Below are positions 22,827-31,479 of a stretch of 64,000 nucleotides of DNA, one piece after another. The translations under genes were made by a program, and so were the position numbers. A model generated the notes under the pieces. The model was not told where the DNA came from and did no database searches. It saw only the letters and a list, made by a program, of their open reading frames with translations. Location of the stretch: contig CAJTFW010000007.1 of assembly GCA_910575445.1 (NCBI GenBank), forward strand, positions 93,008 through 157,007, read 5' to 3'. This DNA is from Lachnospiraceae bacterium (GTDB lineage Bacteria > Bacillota > Clostridia > Lachnospirales > Lachnospiraceae). Numbering within the stretch: the stretch's first letter is position 1; each line of letters opens with the position of its first letter.

Positions 22827-24074
22827 ATGTCCGACTACCAGGAACTTATAAAATCTTTCCAAAAAAGCCGCAATTACGTCCGTGACTTCCTTATCTATGG
22901 CTTTAAATCCCGCGACGATTTCTCGCAAAAGAGTGGCCGCACCTATGACAACGAGCGTCGCCGCATCGAATCCTGGCTTCACGAATACATCCACGCCAGC
23001 TACACCCCTCAAGGAAAAACGGTCTCTCTCGCCTTAGACAGCAATCTCCTCCATACCAATCCCCTCTACCGCGTCTGGAAGTCTAGAAGCTTTACGGACA
23101 ATGACATCATGCTCCACTTCTTTTTTTTATCTCTCTTTCACAGTGAAGACACCACTTACACTGCCGAAGACCTCACCAACCATATCCTAGACAACTACCA
23201 AGTTCTTTTCGAGGCTCAACTTGTGCGCAAAAAAGCCAACGAATACGTCAAAGAAGGTATTCTCTCTTCCCATAGAGATGGACGACGAAAACTCTATCGG
23301 CGAACGAAGACTCTGCAAGAAGCCCTTCCCACCCTTTTTCCTTTACTCCTCCTTGCCGTCTCCTTCTGCCAGCTCACCATGCCACTGGGCTTTGTCGGCA
23401 GCACCATCCTAGACAATCAACGAGTCGCCAACTACATCTTCCTTGTAAAACACGGCTACTATGGCTTTACCCTAGAAGATGAGATTCTTTTCTCCCTTCT
23501 CTCTGCTATCCATACACACCACATGGTAACCGTCCTAAACCGCAGCAACCGCACTTCATATACCAAAGAAGAACAATTTACCATCGTCCCCTATAAAATC
23601 TTTATCAGCACCCGCACAGGCCGCCGTTTTCTCTGTGGCTATCTGCCAGCCCGCCAGAGATTTTCCACGCTACGCTTAGACCAGATTCAAAAAGTCACTC
23701 TTTTAGAGCCTTTTGAAGACTACCTTTTCTTTCAAGAAAAACTAGAGAAAAATATTCCCTTCTGCTTTGGCGTCTCCTTTGGCATCAGTCACCACATGGA
23801 CCAGATTCGACTTACCCTTTTTATTCAGGAGGGCATAGAAGACTATATCCTTACACGCCTAAGACGTGAAGGACGTGGTGGTACTATCACTCATATTGAA
23901 AAAAATACCTATAGCTATGAAATCTCTGTCTTTGACGGCAATGAGCTGATGCCTTTTATCAAGACCTTTATTGGACGTATCCTCTCTTTTGAGACCAATA
24001 ACGCCTTTTTGCGTCGCAAGTTTTATCAGGATATTGACGAGATGGCAAAGATGTATCAGATTATCAAGGAGTAA
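22827..24074 (+). CDS. WYL-domain protein 1
   Basis: This protein of about 415 residues from MSDYQELIKSF has an N-terminal region with a helix-turn-helix-like RDFLIYGFKSRDDFSQKSG, a middle helical region, and a WYL-like segment VPYKIFISTRTGRRFLCGYL followed by LDQIQKVTLLE. WYL domains are SH3-like ligand-binding modules found in transcription regulators. The start is uncertain: AAAGGA lies 15 bases upstream of this ATG and the frame is open further up. It is followed after three bases by a second WYL protein gene, so the two probably form a complex or regulator pair. Confidence 0.75.
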   Translation: MSDYQELIKSFQKSRNYVRDFLIYGFKSRDDFSQKSGRTYDNERRRIESWLHEYIHASYTPQGKTVSLALDSNLLHTNPLYRVWKSRSFTDNDIMLHFFFLSLFHSEDTTYTAEDLTNHILDNYQVLFEAQLVRKKANEYVKEGILSSHRDGRRKLYRRTKTLQEALPTLFPLLLLAVSFCQLTMPLGFVGSTILDNQRVANYIFLVKHGYYGFTLEDEILFSLLSAIHTHHMVTVLNRSNRTSYTKEEQFTIVPYKIFISTRTGRRFLCGYLPARQRFSTLRLDQIQKVTLLEPFEDYLFFQEKLEKNIPFCFGVSFGISHHMDQIRLTLFIQEGIEDYILTRLRREGRGGTITHIEKNTYSYEISVFDGNELMPFIKTFIGRILSFETNNAFLRRKFYQDIDEMAKMYQIIKE

Positions 24075-24077
24075 CAA

Positions 24078-25061
24078 ATGGAACTATTTTCAGAATTATA
24101 CAACTGCTATTATCAGGTTGTAGACCATATCTTAAAAGAAGCCAGCGCGCATCCGATTTCTCAAAAAAGAATCCAGGCCATCTGTGGAGAGATTGGATTT
24201 GCCGAGAGTAGTTTCTATATTCTTCCCAAACTTTTCGACGGCACCTGGCATCTTTTGTCCTGTGATGGCACACACTACCAGAGTCTTGCAGGAGAGCCAC
24301 AAAGTCTTCCTCTTACCCTTTTGCAGCGCTCCTGGTTAAAGAGCCTTCTCTTAGAGCCTCGCTTCTGTCTGTTTTTTACAGAAGAAGAGCAAGAAGCCCT
24401 TGCCCGCTACACCGAAGATGCCAAGGTTCTGTGGAGACCAAAGGATTTTCACTATTTTGACCAGTATGCCGATGGAGACGATTATACTTCTCCCACCTAT
24501 CGGGCCCATTTTCAGATATTGCTTACGGCTATCCAAAAACGCCAATATGTACATATTTCCTATCATTCTATGAAAGGCCATCGGATTGCCCATCACTACC
24601 TGCCGCTAAAACTTGAATATTCTGCGAAAAATGACCAGTTTCGCCTGTTAGCAATTCCAGAATATTCCCATATTCTTCAAAATATCAATCTAAAAGGCAT
24701 CCAGACCGTCACTCTTCTTTCGCGCTTTTTAGAAGAAGATTTTGACTTTGCTGCAATGATTCGCAAATCCTACTATCATGAACCCGTCCGTCTTCTGATT
24801 AAAAATCAGAGAAATGCACTAGAGCGTGCGATGTTGCATTTTGCCAACTATGAAAAAAAGACCAAAAAAATAGATGAGAACACCTGGGAATGTCTCATCT
24901 ATTATAATAGTTCTATGGAAACGGAACTTTTGATTGAAGTCTTATCCTTTGGTCCCGCCATACAGGTATTAGGCCCTGCTTCTTTTCTCAATCAGGTCAA
25001 ATACCGTCTCTCTAGGCAGATAAAACTTTTTGCTAATTCGTCTTATGTAACCCCTTCTTAA
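24078..25061 (+). CDS. WYL-domain protein 2
   Basis: This 327-residue protein starts three bases after WYL protein 1 with AAGGAGTAACAA as ribosome-binding site. Its WYL-like domain (about 150-225) shows YVHISYHSMKGHRIAHHYLP, LEYSAKNDQFRLLAI and INLKGIQTVTLL. The N-terminal part is helical with no clear HTH. Paired WYL genes of this type recur in Lachnospiraceae and their target is unknown. Its 3' end overlaps the convergent nudC gene by 29 bp. Confidence 0.75.
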   Translation: MELFSELYNCYYQVVDHILKEASAHPISQKRIQAICGEIGFAESSFYILPKLFDGTWHLLSCDGTHYQSLAGEPQSLPLTLLQRSWLKSLLLEPRFCLFFTEEEQEALARYTEDAKVLWRPKDFHYFDQYADGDDYTSPTYRAHFQILLTAIQKRQYVHISYHSMKGHRIAHHYLPLKLEYSAKNDQFRLLAIPEYSHILQNINLKGIQTVTLLSRFLEEDFDFAAMIRKSYYHEPVRLLIKNQRNALERAMLHFANYEKKTKKIDENTWECLIYYNSSMETELLIEVLSFGPAIQVLGPASFLNQVKYRLSRQIKLFANSSYVTPS

Positions 25062-25866
25062 AGCGGTCAATCATCTCTCTGGTCAAGCTGACTCCGTCAT
25101 TTTCCAGAGGGATATCTTTTCGTTCAAACCACTCTGCCACAGCAAGCTCATTGGTATCAAGTCTTATCTCCCTACTGCCATCCACTTCACAGTAGAATCC
25201 ACATAAAAGCGTGGAAGAGAACGACCAGGGCTGGCTTTTATAATAGCGAATATTTTTCACCTTTAATCCAACTTCTTCCATCACTTCCCGCTGCACCGTC
25301 TCCTCTAACGTCTCTCCAATCTCTGTAAATCCAGCCACCAGTGCATAGTTGACATTCCCCGGCCGATTTGCATATTTGGTCAGTAGCAGGCGTTCTTTAT
25401 CGGTCACTGCCACAATTACACCTGGGCAGATCTTTGGATAGACCATATTGTTACATTTTTCACAATGCACCATACGCTCCACATGGTCTGGCACCATCGG
25501 CGCCCCGCATCTTCCACAGAAGCGATTGGAGCGATACCAGTCATCGAGCTGCTGTCCGGTAATCCCGGCAAATCCCCGATATTTTGGGGTTGCGCTTCGG
25601 AAAATCTCTGGTCTCTCCCAGTGGTAGCCCTCTAATCCCTCTATATCATCTTTTAATAAGAAGAAACGCTCTCCACTAATCGTAAATAAATATGTAATCA
25701 AAAGCTCTTTTTTTGCAATCTCCTTTACTTTTGGAAAATACATCATCCCGTCTTCAAACCGGCAGAGTACTGTTCCTTTGTGATAGACCAAAAGCCAATC
25801 CTCTTCTGTTGGAGACTGTTCTACATAATGATTATCATATTTTTTCGGCGCAATATCCTGTATCAT
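25033..25866 (-). CDS. nudC: NAD(+) diphosphatase / RNA decapping Nudix hydrolase
   Basis: This 277-residue protein has the NudC layout: an N-terminal domain, a zinc ribbon (CGRCGAP and CEKCNNMVYPKICPG), and a Nudix box (GFTEIGETLEETVQREVMEE followed by VGL). The NudC-specific motif SQPWSFSS follows. It splits NADH/NAD to NMN(H) and AMP and removes NAD caps from RNA. The start is the ATG at 25866 (MIQDIAPKKYDN) with AGGAG eight bases upstream; the longer open frame is not supported by a ribosome-binding site. Confidence 0.93.
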   Translation of the reverse strand: MIQDIAPKKYDNHYVEQSPTEEDWLLVYHKGTVLCRFEDGMMYFPKVKEIAKKELLITYLFTISGERFFLLKDDIEGLEGYHWERPEIFRSATPKYRGFAGITGQQLDDWYRSNRFCGRCGAPMVPDHVERMVHCEKCNNMVYPKICPGVIVAVTDKERLLLTKYANRPGNVNYALVAGFTEIGETLEETVQREVMEEVGLKVKNIRYYKSQPWSFSSTLLCGFYCEVDGSREIRLDTNELAVAEWFERKDIPLENDGVSLTREMIDRFKKGLHKTN

Positions 25867-25992
25867 ATCTTGATTCTCCTGCTTTCTCTGAAGTGTTATT
25901 TTTCTATTATAGCGGCTCTTTCTTAGCGATGTCAAGTGATGGAAAGCCCGTGGAAATATTTAGAAAAACCATCTAAAAATCAATGAAATCTG

Positions 25993-26020
25993 TTGCTTTT
26001 TTTAGAAAATATGCTATAAT
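25993..26020 (+). promoter_or_regulatory. Promoter of the THF riboswitch-folT unit
   Basis: TTGCTT (25993-25998) and TATAAT (26015-26020) with a 16-base spacer; RNA would begin just before the riboswitch. Confidence 0.7.
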
Positions 26021-26036
26021 AGAAGGCAATAAATAA

Positions 26037-26138
26037 TAGCGAAGTAGAATCTCACGCGTTAAGTGTCCGTGGATGGGGAGTTGTCACGGGACGAAAAGCC
26101 ACTAAGGCTTACGATGTTTGATTCGCACCCGTTGCTAC
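26037..26138 (+). promoter_or_regulatory. Tetrahydrofolate (THF) riboswitch
   Basis: The segment begins TAGCGAAGTAGAATCTCACG and continues with the conserved CGCGTTAAGTG, then GGATGGG, a P3 region TTGTCACGGGACGAAAAGCC, and GGTGCGAATC-like closing bases that end GTTGCTA pairing with TAGC at the start. These boxes match the class I THF riboswitch, which binds reduced folates and controls folate transport or synthesis genes. The downstream gene is a FolT-type transporter, which supports the call. The expression platform (26140-26270) contains a GGAGG that may be sequestered. Confidence 0.88.
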
Positions 26139-26284
26139 ATATGAGTACATCTCAGATGTGGTGCCTGAAAGATATTATTTATGTTTTGTAACTTTATCAT
26201 TTCAGTGGAGGATAAAACCTCATCATAGGAAGGACCGATTGTTTTCCTCCCTACCCTGCATTCATCTATGGAGGTGTATTTTTT

Positions 26285-26839
26285 ATGCAGATTTCAAAAG
26301 AAGCCCTGGATTTTAAGGGCCAGCTTGACAACCTGCGCAAAGTGCCGAACCTTTGTATGTGTGGCTTGCTTATTGCGCTCTATGTTGTCCTGTCATTTTG
26401 TAACATTGTTCTTTCAAGTACCTTGGAGATTCGGATTGGTTTCCTGGCATTTATCGCAGCTGGCATGGTCGGTGGACCGGTGATGGGATTTGCTGTCGGC
26501 TTTTTAGGCGATATGTTAAACTGCCTTGTACGTGGTTTTGCTTATTTTCCAGGATTTTCTCTAAGCTATGCGTTAGTAGGTGTTCTCTGTGGACTCGTTC
26601 TCTATAAGTCCCGTGTCACCAAGCTTCGTGCTGTTTTATGTGCTCTGGTGGAGTATCTAATTAGCATCACGCTTACTTCTACCTGGTTATATCTGATGTA
26701 TGGCACACCACTTCAGGTGCTCCTTACTACCAGATTAATCAAATGTACTTTGAACTTTTTTGTAAATATTGTAATTATCTATGTATTTATAGAAGCATTC
26801 CAGCGGATTATCCGTGCGGCACTGCCGGCACAGAGATAA
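26285..26839 (+). CDS. folT: ECF transporter S component, folate family
   Basis: This 184-residue protein has about five or six membrane segments, beginning with LCMCGLLIALYVVLSFCNIV, and IRIGFLAFIAAGMVGGPVMG followed by FAVGFLGDMLNCLV, typical of FolT-type substrate-binding subunits. It would capture folate and pair with a shared energising module (EcfA/EcfT) encoded elsewhere. GGAGGTG eight bases before the ATG is the ribosome-binding site. Control by the upstream THF riboswitch is clear from order. It is followed by a strong terminator. Confidence 0.88.
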   Translation: MQISKEALDFKGQLDNLRKVPNLCMCGLLIALYVVLSFCNIVLSSTLEIRIGFLAFIAAGMVGGPVMGFAVGFLGDMLNCLVRGFAYFPGFSLSYALVGVLCGLVLYKSRVTKLRAVLCALVEYLISITLTSTWLYLMYGTPLQVLLTTRLIKCTLNFFVNIVIIYVFIEAFQRIIRAALPAQR

Positions 26840-26865
26840 CAAAAACCTAACTCCCAGATGATAAG

Positions 26866-26900
26866 GGGCTACTGCATATCATGCAGCAGCCCTTTCTTTA
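26866..26900 (+). terminator. Terminator between folT and the thiolase gene
   Basis: GGGGCTACTGCAT pairs with ATGCAGCAGCCC (one mismatch on each side) and is followed by TTTCTTT. It lies between convergent genes and may serve both. Confidence 0.8.
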
Positions 26901-26905
26901 TATAT

Positions 26906-28096
26906 CTATTCTACTTTGGTAAAATACATGGAGATTCCCTGTCCCCCGCCAATACACATACTAATCATGGCATCTTTTTTCTCGGTACGCATCAGCTCAT
27001 ACAGCACCTTTACGGTCAACATCGCTCCAGTCGCTCCAATCGGATGTCCAATCGAGATACCACCTCCATAGATATTGACTCTCTCAGGGTCTAACCCCAA
27101 ATCTCTGCTTACCGCATAAGCCTGACTTGCAAATGCCTCATTAATCTCAAACATCGCAATCTCTGGAAGTGAAAGTCCTAACTTCTTAGCCAGTTTTTCA
27201 CTTGAGAATTTCGGAGAATATCCCATAAGTTCTGCATCAAATCCAGAGACCGCATAGCCTTCAATCCGAAGTTTTGGCATAACCCCAAGCTCCTTTGCCT
27301 TCTCCTCAGACATCACCACAACCGCAGCCGCTCCGTCGTTTAGGCTGGAAGAATTACCCGCGGTTACGGTTCCTCCTTTTACAAAACAAGGCTTTAACTT
27401 AGCGAGCTTCTCCATAGTCTGCCCGTCTCTTGGTCCTTCGTCGGTGTCAAACACGGTAATATTTCCCTTACGGTCTTTTCGTTCTACTGGTAAAATCTCC
27501 TCTTTAAATTTTCCTTCTTTGATTGCCTTACAGGCTTTCTGGTGGCTCTCAAGCGCAAACCTATCCTGTTCTTCTCTGGAAACCTGATATTTTTCTGCCA
27601 CATTCTCTGCAGTCACTCCATTATGACTGCCATTTAGCGGCCAGGTCAAAATATCAATTACGCCATCTTCAAAGGATTTATGGCCCATCCTGGCTCCCCA
27701 TCTGGCATCTTTTACATAATAGGGAAGCTGCGAAATATTCTCTGCGCCGCCAGCCACCACAACATCCGCAAAGCCTGTCTGAATCTCCATCACTGCATCT
27801 GCAATCGCCTGAAGTCCAGAGCCGCACTGCCGATTCACGGAATACGCGGTTGTCTCTTTTGGCATTCCAGCCTTCAGACTAATTGCCCGCGCCACAAATC
27901 CATTTTCTGCAATTTCTCCTACTTGTCCAATAATGACTTCATCCACATCCGATGGCAAAATCCCGGCTCTATTTACTGCCTCTTTTACCACCATAGCTCC
28001 CATATCAATCGCCGAAATATCTTTAAGACTTCCTCCAAAACTTCCCACTGGAAGCCTTACTCCGCTGACAATTACCACATTCTTTAACTCGCTCAT
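26906..28096 (-). CDS. Acetyl-CoA C-acetyltransferase (thiolase)
   Basis: This 396-residue thiolase shows the acylated cysteine in RQCGSGLQAIADA (near 88), the histidine in GHPIGATGA and the second cysteine in MCIGGGQG. It condenses two acetyl-CoA or cleaves acetoacetyl-CoA. It is the last gene of a minus-strand operon with an SDR reductase, a 3-hydroxyacyl-CoA dehydrogenase, a CoA-transferase and an acyl-CoA synthetase. That set points to activation and thiolytic breakdown of a short hydroxy- or ketoacid, or the reverse. Confidence 0.93.
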   Translation of the reverse strand: MSELKNVVIVSGVRLPVGSFGGSLKDISAIDMGAMVVKEAVNRAGILPSDVDEVIIGQVGEIAENGFVARAISLKAGMPKETTAYSVNRQCGSGLQAIADAVMEIQTGFADVVVAGGAENISQLPYYVKDARWGARMGHKSFEDGVIDILTWPLNGSHNGVTAENVAEKYQVSREEQDRFALESHQKACKAIKEGKFKEEILPVERKDRKGNITVFDTDEGPRDGQTMEKLAKLKPCFVKGGTVTAGNSSSLNDGAAAVVVMSEEKAKELGVMPKLRIEGYAVSGFDAELMGYSPKFSSEKLAKKLGLSLPEIAMFEINEAFASQAYAVSRDLGLDPERVNIYGGGISIGHPIGATGAMLTVKVLYELMRTEKKDAMISMCIGGGQGISMYFTKVE

Positions 28097-28137
28097 TACA
28101 AACCATCCTTTCTTATGTAGTCTCTATCCAGACTTTT

Positions 28138-28884
28138 CTATACAATCATACCTCCGCCACAGTTAATTACTTCTGAGGTGATATATGCCGCATCATCCGA
28201 TGCCAAAAAAGCCACCAATTTTCCCACATCGGATGGTTTCCCCGCATATCCCATAGGAACTCTGGAAACCATACTCTCCCAGGCTGCGCCTCCATTTACT
28301 TCTTTGAGTTTTACTGTCATATCCGTCTCAATAAAGCCTGGACAAATTACATTGCAGGTAATTCCCTTTTTGGCATTCTCTCTGGCTGCGGTCTTTGTAA
28401 GTCCGACAACTCCTGCTTTTGCCGCTGCATAGTTTGCCTGCCCGATATTTCCAAGCCAGCTTCCCGAAGAAATATTGATGATTCTTCCGCTCTCCTTTGG
28501 CCGCATATACTTAATCGCCTCCTGCGTTCCATAAAATGTTCCTGTCAAATCCACTGCAATTACGGTATCCCAGTTTTCTACTGACATCTTATGTAACATT
28601 CCATCCCGATTAATTCCCGCATTATTCACCATAATATCCAGTGTCCCATAGGTCTTGACTGCATATTCCACAAGCGCCTGTACTTCTTCCTGCTTAGCCA
28701 CATTTACACGGTATGTTGTCGCCGTGCCACCTGCTGCTTCAATCTCTGCCACGGCCTCATCTGCCGGAGCCATATCCGCCACAACTACCTTTGCACCCTC
28801 TAGCGCTAACTGCATTGCAATCCCTTTTCCAAGTCCCCGGCCTGCGCCAGTTACAATCGCTACTTTATTGTCTAATCTACCCAT
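28138..28884 (-). CDS. SDR-family 3-oxoacyl/acetoacetyl-CoA reductase-like dehydrogenase
   Basis: This 248-residue classical short-chain dehydrogenase has TGAGRGLG (12-19), NNAG, and the catalytic set Ser (ISSGSWLG), Tyr and Lys (YAAAK), then CPGFIETDM. It resembles FabG and acetoacetyl-CoA reductases. Its place between thiolase and 3-hydroxyacyl-CoA dehydrogenase genes suggests that it acts on a 3-oxo/3-hydroxyacyl-CoA, perhaps of the opposite stereochemistry to the neighbouring dehydrogenase. A palindromic repeat lies just upstream, between it and the next gene of the operon. Confidence 0.88.
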   Translation of the reverse strand: MGRLDNKVAIVTGAGRGLGKGIAMQLALEGAKVVVADMAPADEAVAEIEAAGGTATTYRVNVAKQEEVQALVEYAVKTYGTLDIMVNNAGINRDGMLHKMSVENWDTVIAVDLTGTFYGTQEAIKYMRPKESGRIINISSGSWLGNIGQANYAAAKAGVVGLTKTAARENAKKGITCNVICPGFIETDMTVKLKEVNGGAAWESMVSRVPMGYAGKPSDVGKLVAFLASDDAAYITSEVINCGGGMIV

Positions 28885-28908
28885 TTTTCTCTATCCTTTC
28901 TTGATGTA

Positions 28909-29026
28909 AAGTTCCGCATCCGCCCTTCTAATGCCCCTTCTCTAGAAACATTTTCAGCCGCTTCTCGTCTGAAAATCCTTCTTGGCATTATCTGGGCTTC
29001 TGCTGTTGTAAAGTTCCGCATCCGCC
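28909..29026 (-). repeat. Repeat family 2, diverged palindrome in the CoA operon
   Basis: Starting with GTTCCGCATCCGCCC at 28911, this element folds through AATGCC/GGCATT and TTTTCAG/CTGAAAA stems and ends near GGGCTTCTGCTGTT. A second GTTCCGCATCCGCCC box follows at 29012. The architecture and first box are shared with the tandem pair at 1245-1450, while the stem sequence is different. It fills the gap between the hydroxyacyl-CoA dehydrogenase and SDR genes. Confidence 0.75.
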
Positions 29027-29028
29027 CA

Positions 29029-29868
29029 TCAATAACTATAAAATCCTCTCCCTGTCTTTCTGCCAAGTAGATGTGCATCTACCATCTTCCGTAGAAGCGG
29101 ACACGGTCGGTATTTGGGGTCTCCTAAATCTGTATACATCTGTGTCATCACTGCTAATACTGTGTCAAGTCCTGCATAGTCTGTCAGCTCTAGTGGACCC
29201 ATAGGCAGGTTTGCGCCCAATTTCATCGCGCGGTCCACATCCTCTGGCCGACTGCCTTCTTGTACCATAAAAATCGCTTCATTTTGCATAGGAACCAAGA
29301 TGCGATTGACTAAAAATCCAGAAGTATCCGGTGCCTGTATTGCTTCTTTTCCAATCAGCTTGGCAAAAGCAAACGTTGCTTTTATTGTCTCCTCACTGGT
29401 AAGCAGTCCTGGTGTCACCTCCAAAAGTTTCATTGCTGGAGGTGGAACAAAGAAATGTGCGCCAATCACACGGTCTGGGTGCTTGGTCGCTCCGGCAATC
29501 TTGGTAATCGATATTGTTGAAGTATTCGATGCCAAGATTGTGTTTTCTTTCACAATCTCATCTAACTTCTTAAAAATCTGCAATTTAATCCCCACATTTT
29601 CTGTAGCTGCCTCAATCACAATATCTGCATCTATGCCGTCCTGATAATCTCCACTGCTTTTTAAAAGAACAACTGCCTGGTCTCTTTCTTCTTGTGTCAT
29701 CCTGCCTTTTTCGATTTTTCTCTGTAAGAAATGATAGATTTTCTCTTTGCCCTTCTCTGCCACTTCTTCTGATACATCTGTAAGAATCGTCTCTAATCCA
29801 TGTTCTATACACACCTGTGCAATGCCGCTTCCCATAATGCCAGCGCCAACGACCATCACCTTTTTCAT
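29029..29868 (-). CDS. 3-hydroxyacyl-CoA (3-hydroxybutyryl-CoA) dehydrogenase
   Basis: This 279-residue protein has the NAD site VGAGIMGSGIAQVC at the start, ASNTSTISIT, the catalytic His in GAHFFVPPPAMKLLEV, and a C-terminal domain with GFLVNRILVPMQNEA and GRKTGRGFYSY. It oxidises L-3-hydroxyacyl-CoA or reduces 3-oxoacyl-CoA. No crotonase or butyryl-CoA dehydrogenase gene is nearby, so this is not the usual butyrate cluster. It probably serves the substrate-specific CoA operon in which it lies. Confidence 0.92.
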   Translation of the reverse strand: MKKVMVVGAGIMGSGIAQVCIEHGLETILTDVSEEVAEKGKEKIYHFLQRKIEKGRMTQEERDQAVVLLKSSGDYQDGIDADIVIEAATENVGIKLQIFKKLDEIVKENTILASNTSTISITKIAGATKHPDRVIGAHFFVPPPAMKLLEVTPGLLTSEETIKATFAFAKLIGKEAIQAPDTSGFLVNRILVPMQNEAIFMVQEGSRPEDVDRAMKLGANLPMGPLELTDYAGLDTVLAVMTQMYTDLGDPKYRPCPLLRKMVDAHLLGRKTGRGFYSY

Positions 29869-29886
29869 CTTCTTCTCACGCTCCCT

Positions 29887-31461
29887 TTATAAAAACCTAG
29901 CCAGTCCAAAAGGTCCGTCTGTATGGTAAATAGATGCATCCATCTCCTTTAAATCCGATGCAATCAGTGGCTGAAATTCCATCAAATCAAGAACCTGTGT
30001 TTGAAGGTCAATCCCTGGTGCAATCTCTGTAAGTGTCAGTCCTTCTGGTCGAAGTTCAAAGACCGCCCGCTCGGTTACATAGTGCATCTTCTGCCCTTTT
30101 TTGCGGGCAATCGTTCCATTGTAGGATATTTGCTGCAACTTTTTCACACATTTGATAAGACTGCCTTCTTTATGAATATGGAGCTTGTTATCTTCAAAGG
30201 AACACTCTAATCCTTTGCCTGTAAAAGTAGAACAAAAGACTACATGTTTTGCATTGGTGGTAATATCAATAAATCCTCCGGCTCCGGTTGGATTTGGTCC
30301 AAGTCTTGTCGCATTGACATTTCCTTTTTCATCAATCTCTCCTGCTCCCATAAAGGTAACATCGACGCCAGCTCCGTTATAATAGTCAAACTGGTCATCA
30401 TGTCTAAGCAGTGCAAAATTATTTTTGGCAATACCAAAGTCCACACCGCCCATTGGAATCCCCCCATAAATACCTGACTCTACGGTGATTGTCACATCTT
30501 CTTGTACTTGTTCTTCTGCAAGTATCGCTCCTACTACATCATTGGGAATACCTGTGCCCACATTTAATACATCATCTTTTTGAAGCTCCATCACTGCACG
30601 TCTTCCAATCAGCTTGCGCACGGTAAGCGGAAGCATCTCCGAAGCCTCCACGGGCACCTTTACATCCCCACAATATGCCGGGTCAAAGAAAAAGCTATGG
30701 GTCTGTCGATGGTCTTCTTCTGGATTGTCACAGATAACCACCGCATCGATAAAGATACCAGGAACCGTAACTTTTTTACAGTGAATACTTCCAGCAGTTA
30801 CTTTTTGTTTGGCCTGTGCAATGACTTTTCCACCATATTTTTTGCAAGCTAACACTGCTGAAAGCACTTCTAACTGCATGGCTTCCTGCTCTGTTGAGAG
30901 ATTGCCATTTTCATCTACATAAGTACCACGGATAATACAATAATCCAGAGGAATCGGCTGATAGCGCATATATTCCTCTCCAGCAATTGTTACAATATCT
31001 ACAATGTCTGGCGCTGACTTGGTTCGCTCGTTCATCTTGCCCCCGTCAATTCTTGGGTCAATAAACGTTCCAAGACCAACTTTGGTAATCTTTCCAGGCT
31101 CTCCACCAGCCATACTTCGATATAGCTGCGCAAACTGTCCTTGAGGGATACAGTATGCGAGAATCTTATTCTCCGCAATCAACTTCATAATCTTGGGCTG
31201 TAATCCCCAATGTCCCCCGATAATCCGAGACAGCATCCCCTCATGTGCAAAGTGCTGAATCCCGCGGTCTCTGTCACTTTGTCCGCAAGAATGAACCAGT
31301 GTTAAATCATGCGGGCTTTTTGTCTCTAAAAAACGCTTCTCTATCGCCTTTAAGATAGATTCACTGGATGATACTAATGTCATGCCAATCGTAGCGATAG
31401 TGCTGCCATCTGCAATCAAAGCTGCCGCTTCACTAGCACTGATAAATACAGGTTTTTTCAT
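29887..31461 (-). CDS. Acyl-CoA:acetate/3-ketoacid CoA-transferase (fused alpha-beta)
   Basis: This 524-residue family I CoA-transferase carries both subunits in one chain. The alpha half starts KPVFISASEAAALIADGSTI and the beta half holds VGTGIPNDVVGAI and the catalytic Glu in VESGIYGGIPMGG. Enzymes of this type (YdiF-like) move CoA from acetyl-CoA or another thioester to a carboxylic acid through a glutamyl-CoA intermediate. With an acyl-CoA synthetase gene upstream, the operon has two ways to make an acyl-CoA. The acid is unknown. Confidence 0.9.
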   Translation of the reverse strand: MKKPVFISASEAAALIADGSTIATIGMTLVSSSESILKAIEKRFLETKSPHDLTLVHSCGQSDRDRGIQHFAHEGMLSRIIGGHWGLQPKIMKLIAENKILAYCIPQGQFAQLYRSMAGGEPGKITKVGLGTFIDPRIDGGKMNERTKSAPDIVDIVTIAGEEYMRYQPIPLDYCIIRGTYVDENGNLSTEQEAMQLEVLSAVLACKKYGGKVIAQAKQKVTAGSIHCKKVTVPGIFIDAVVICDNPEEDHRQTHSFFFDPAYCGDVKVPVEASEMLPLTVRKLIGRRAVMELQKDDVLNVGTGIPNDVVGAILAEEQVQEDVTITVESGIYGGIPMGGVDFGIAKNNFALLRHDDQFDYYNGAGVDVTFMGAGEIDEKGNVNATRLGPNPTGAGGFIDITTNAKHVVFCSTFTGKGLECSFEDNKLHIHKEGSLIKCVKKLQQISYNGTIARKKGQKMHYVTERAVFELRPEGLTLTEIAPGIDLQTQVLDLMEFQPLIASDLKEMDASIYHTDGPFGLARFL

Positions 31462-31479
31462 CTTCTCTTCTCCTCTCTG

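Noticed and set aside
28872..29078. 68-codon frame with repeated GRMRNFT
   Set aside because: The repeated peptide comes from the repeat family 2 box GGGCGGATGCGGAACTTTAC; it is not a gene.
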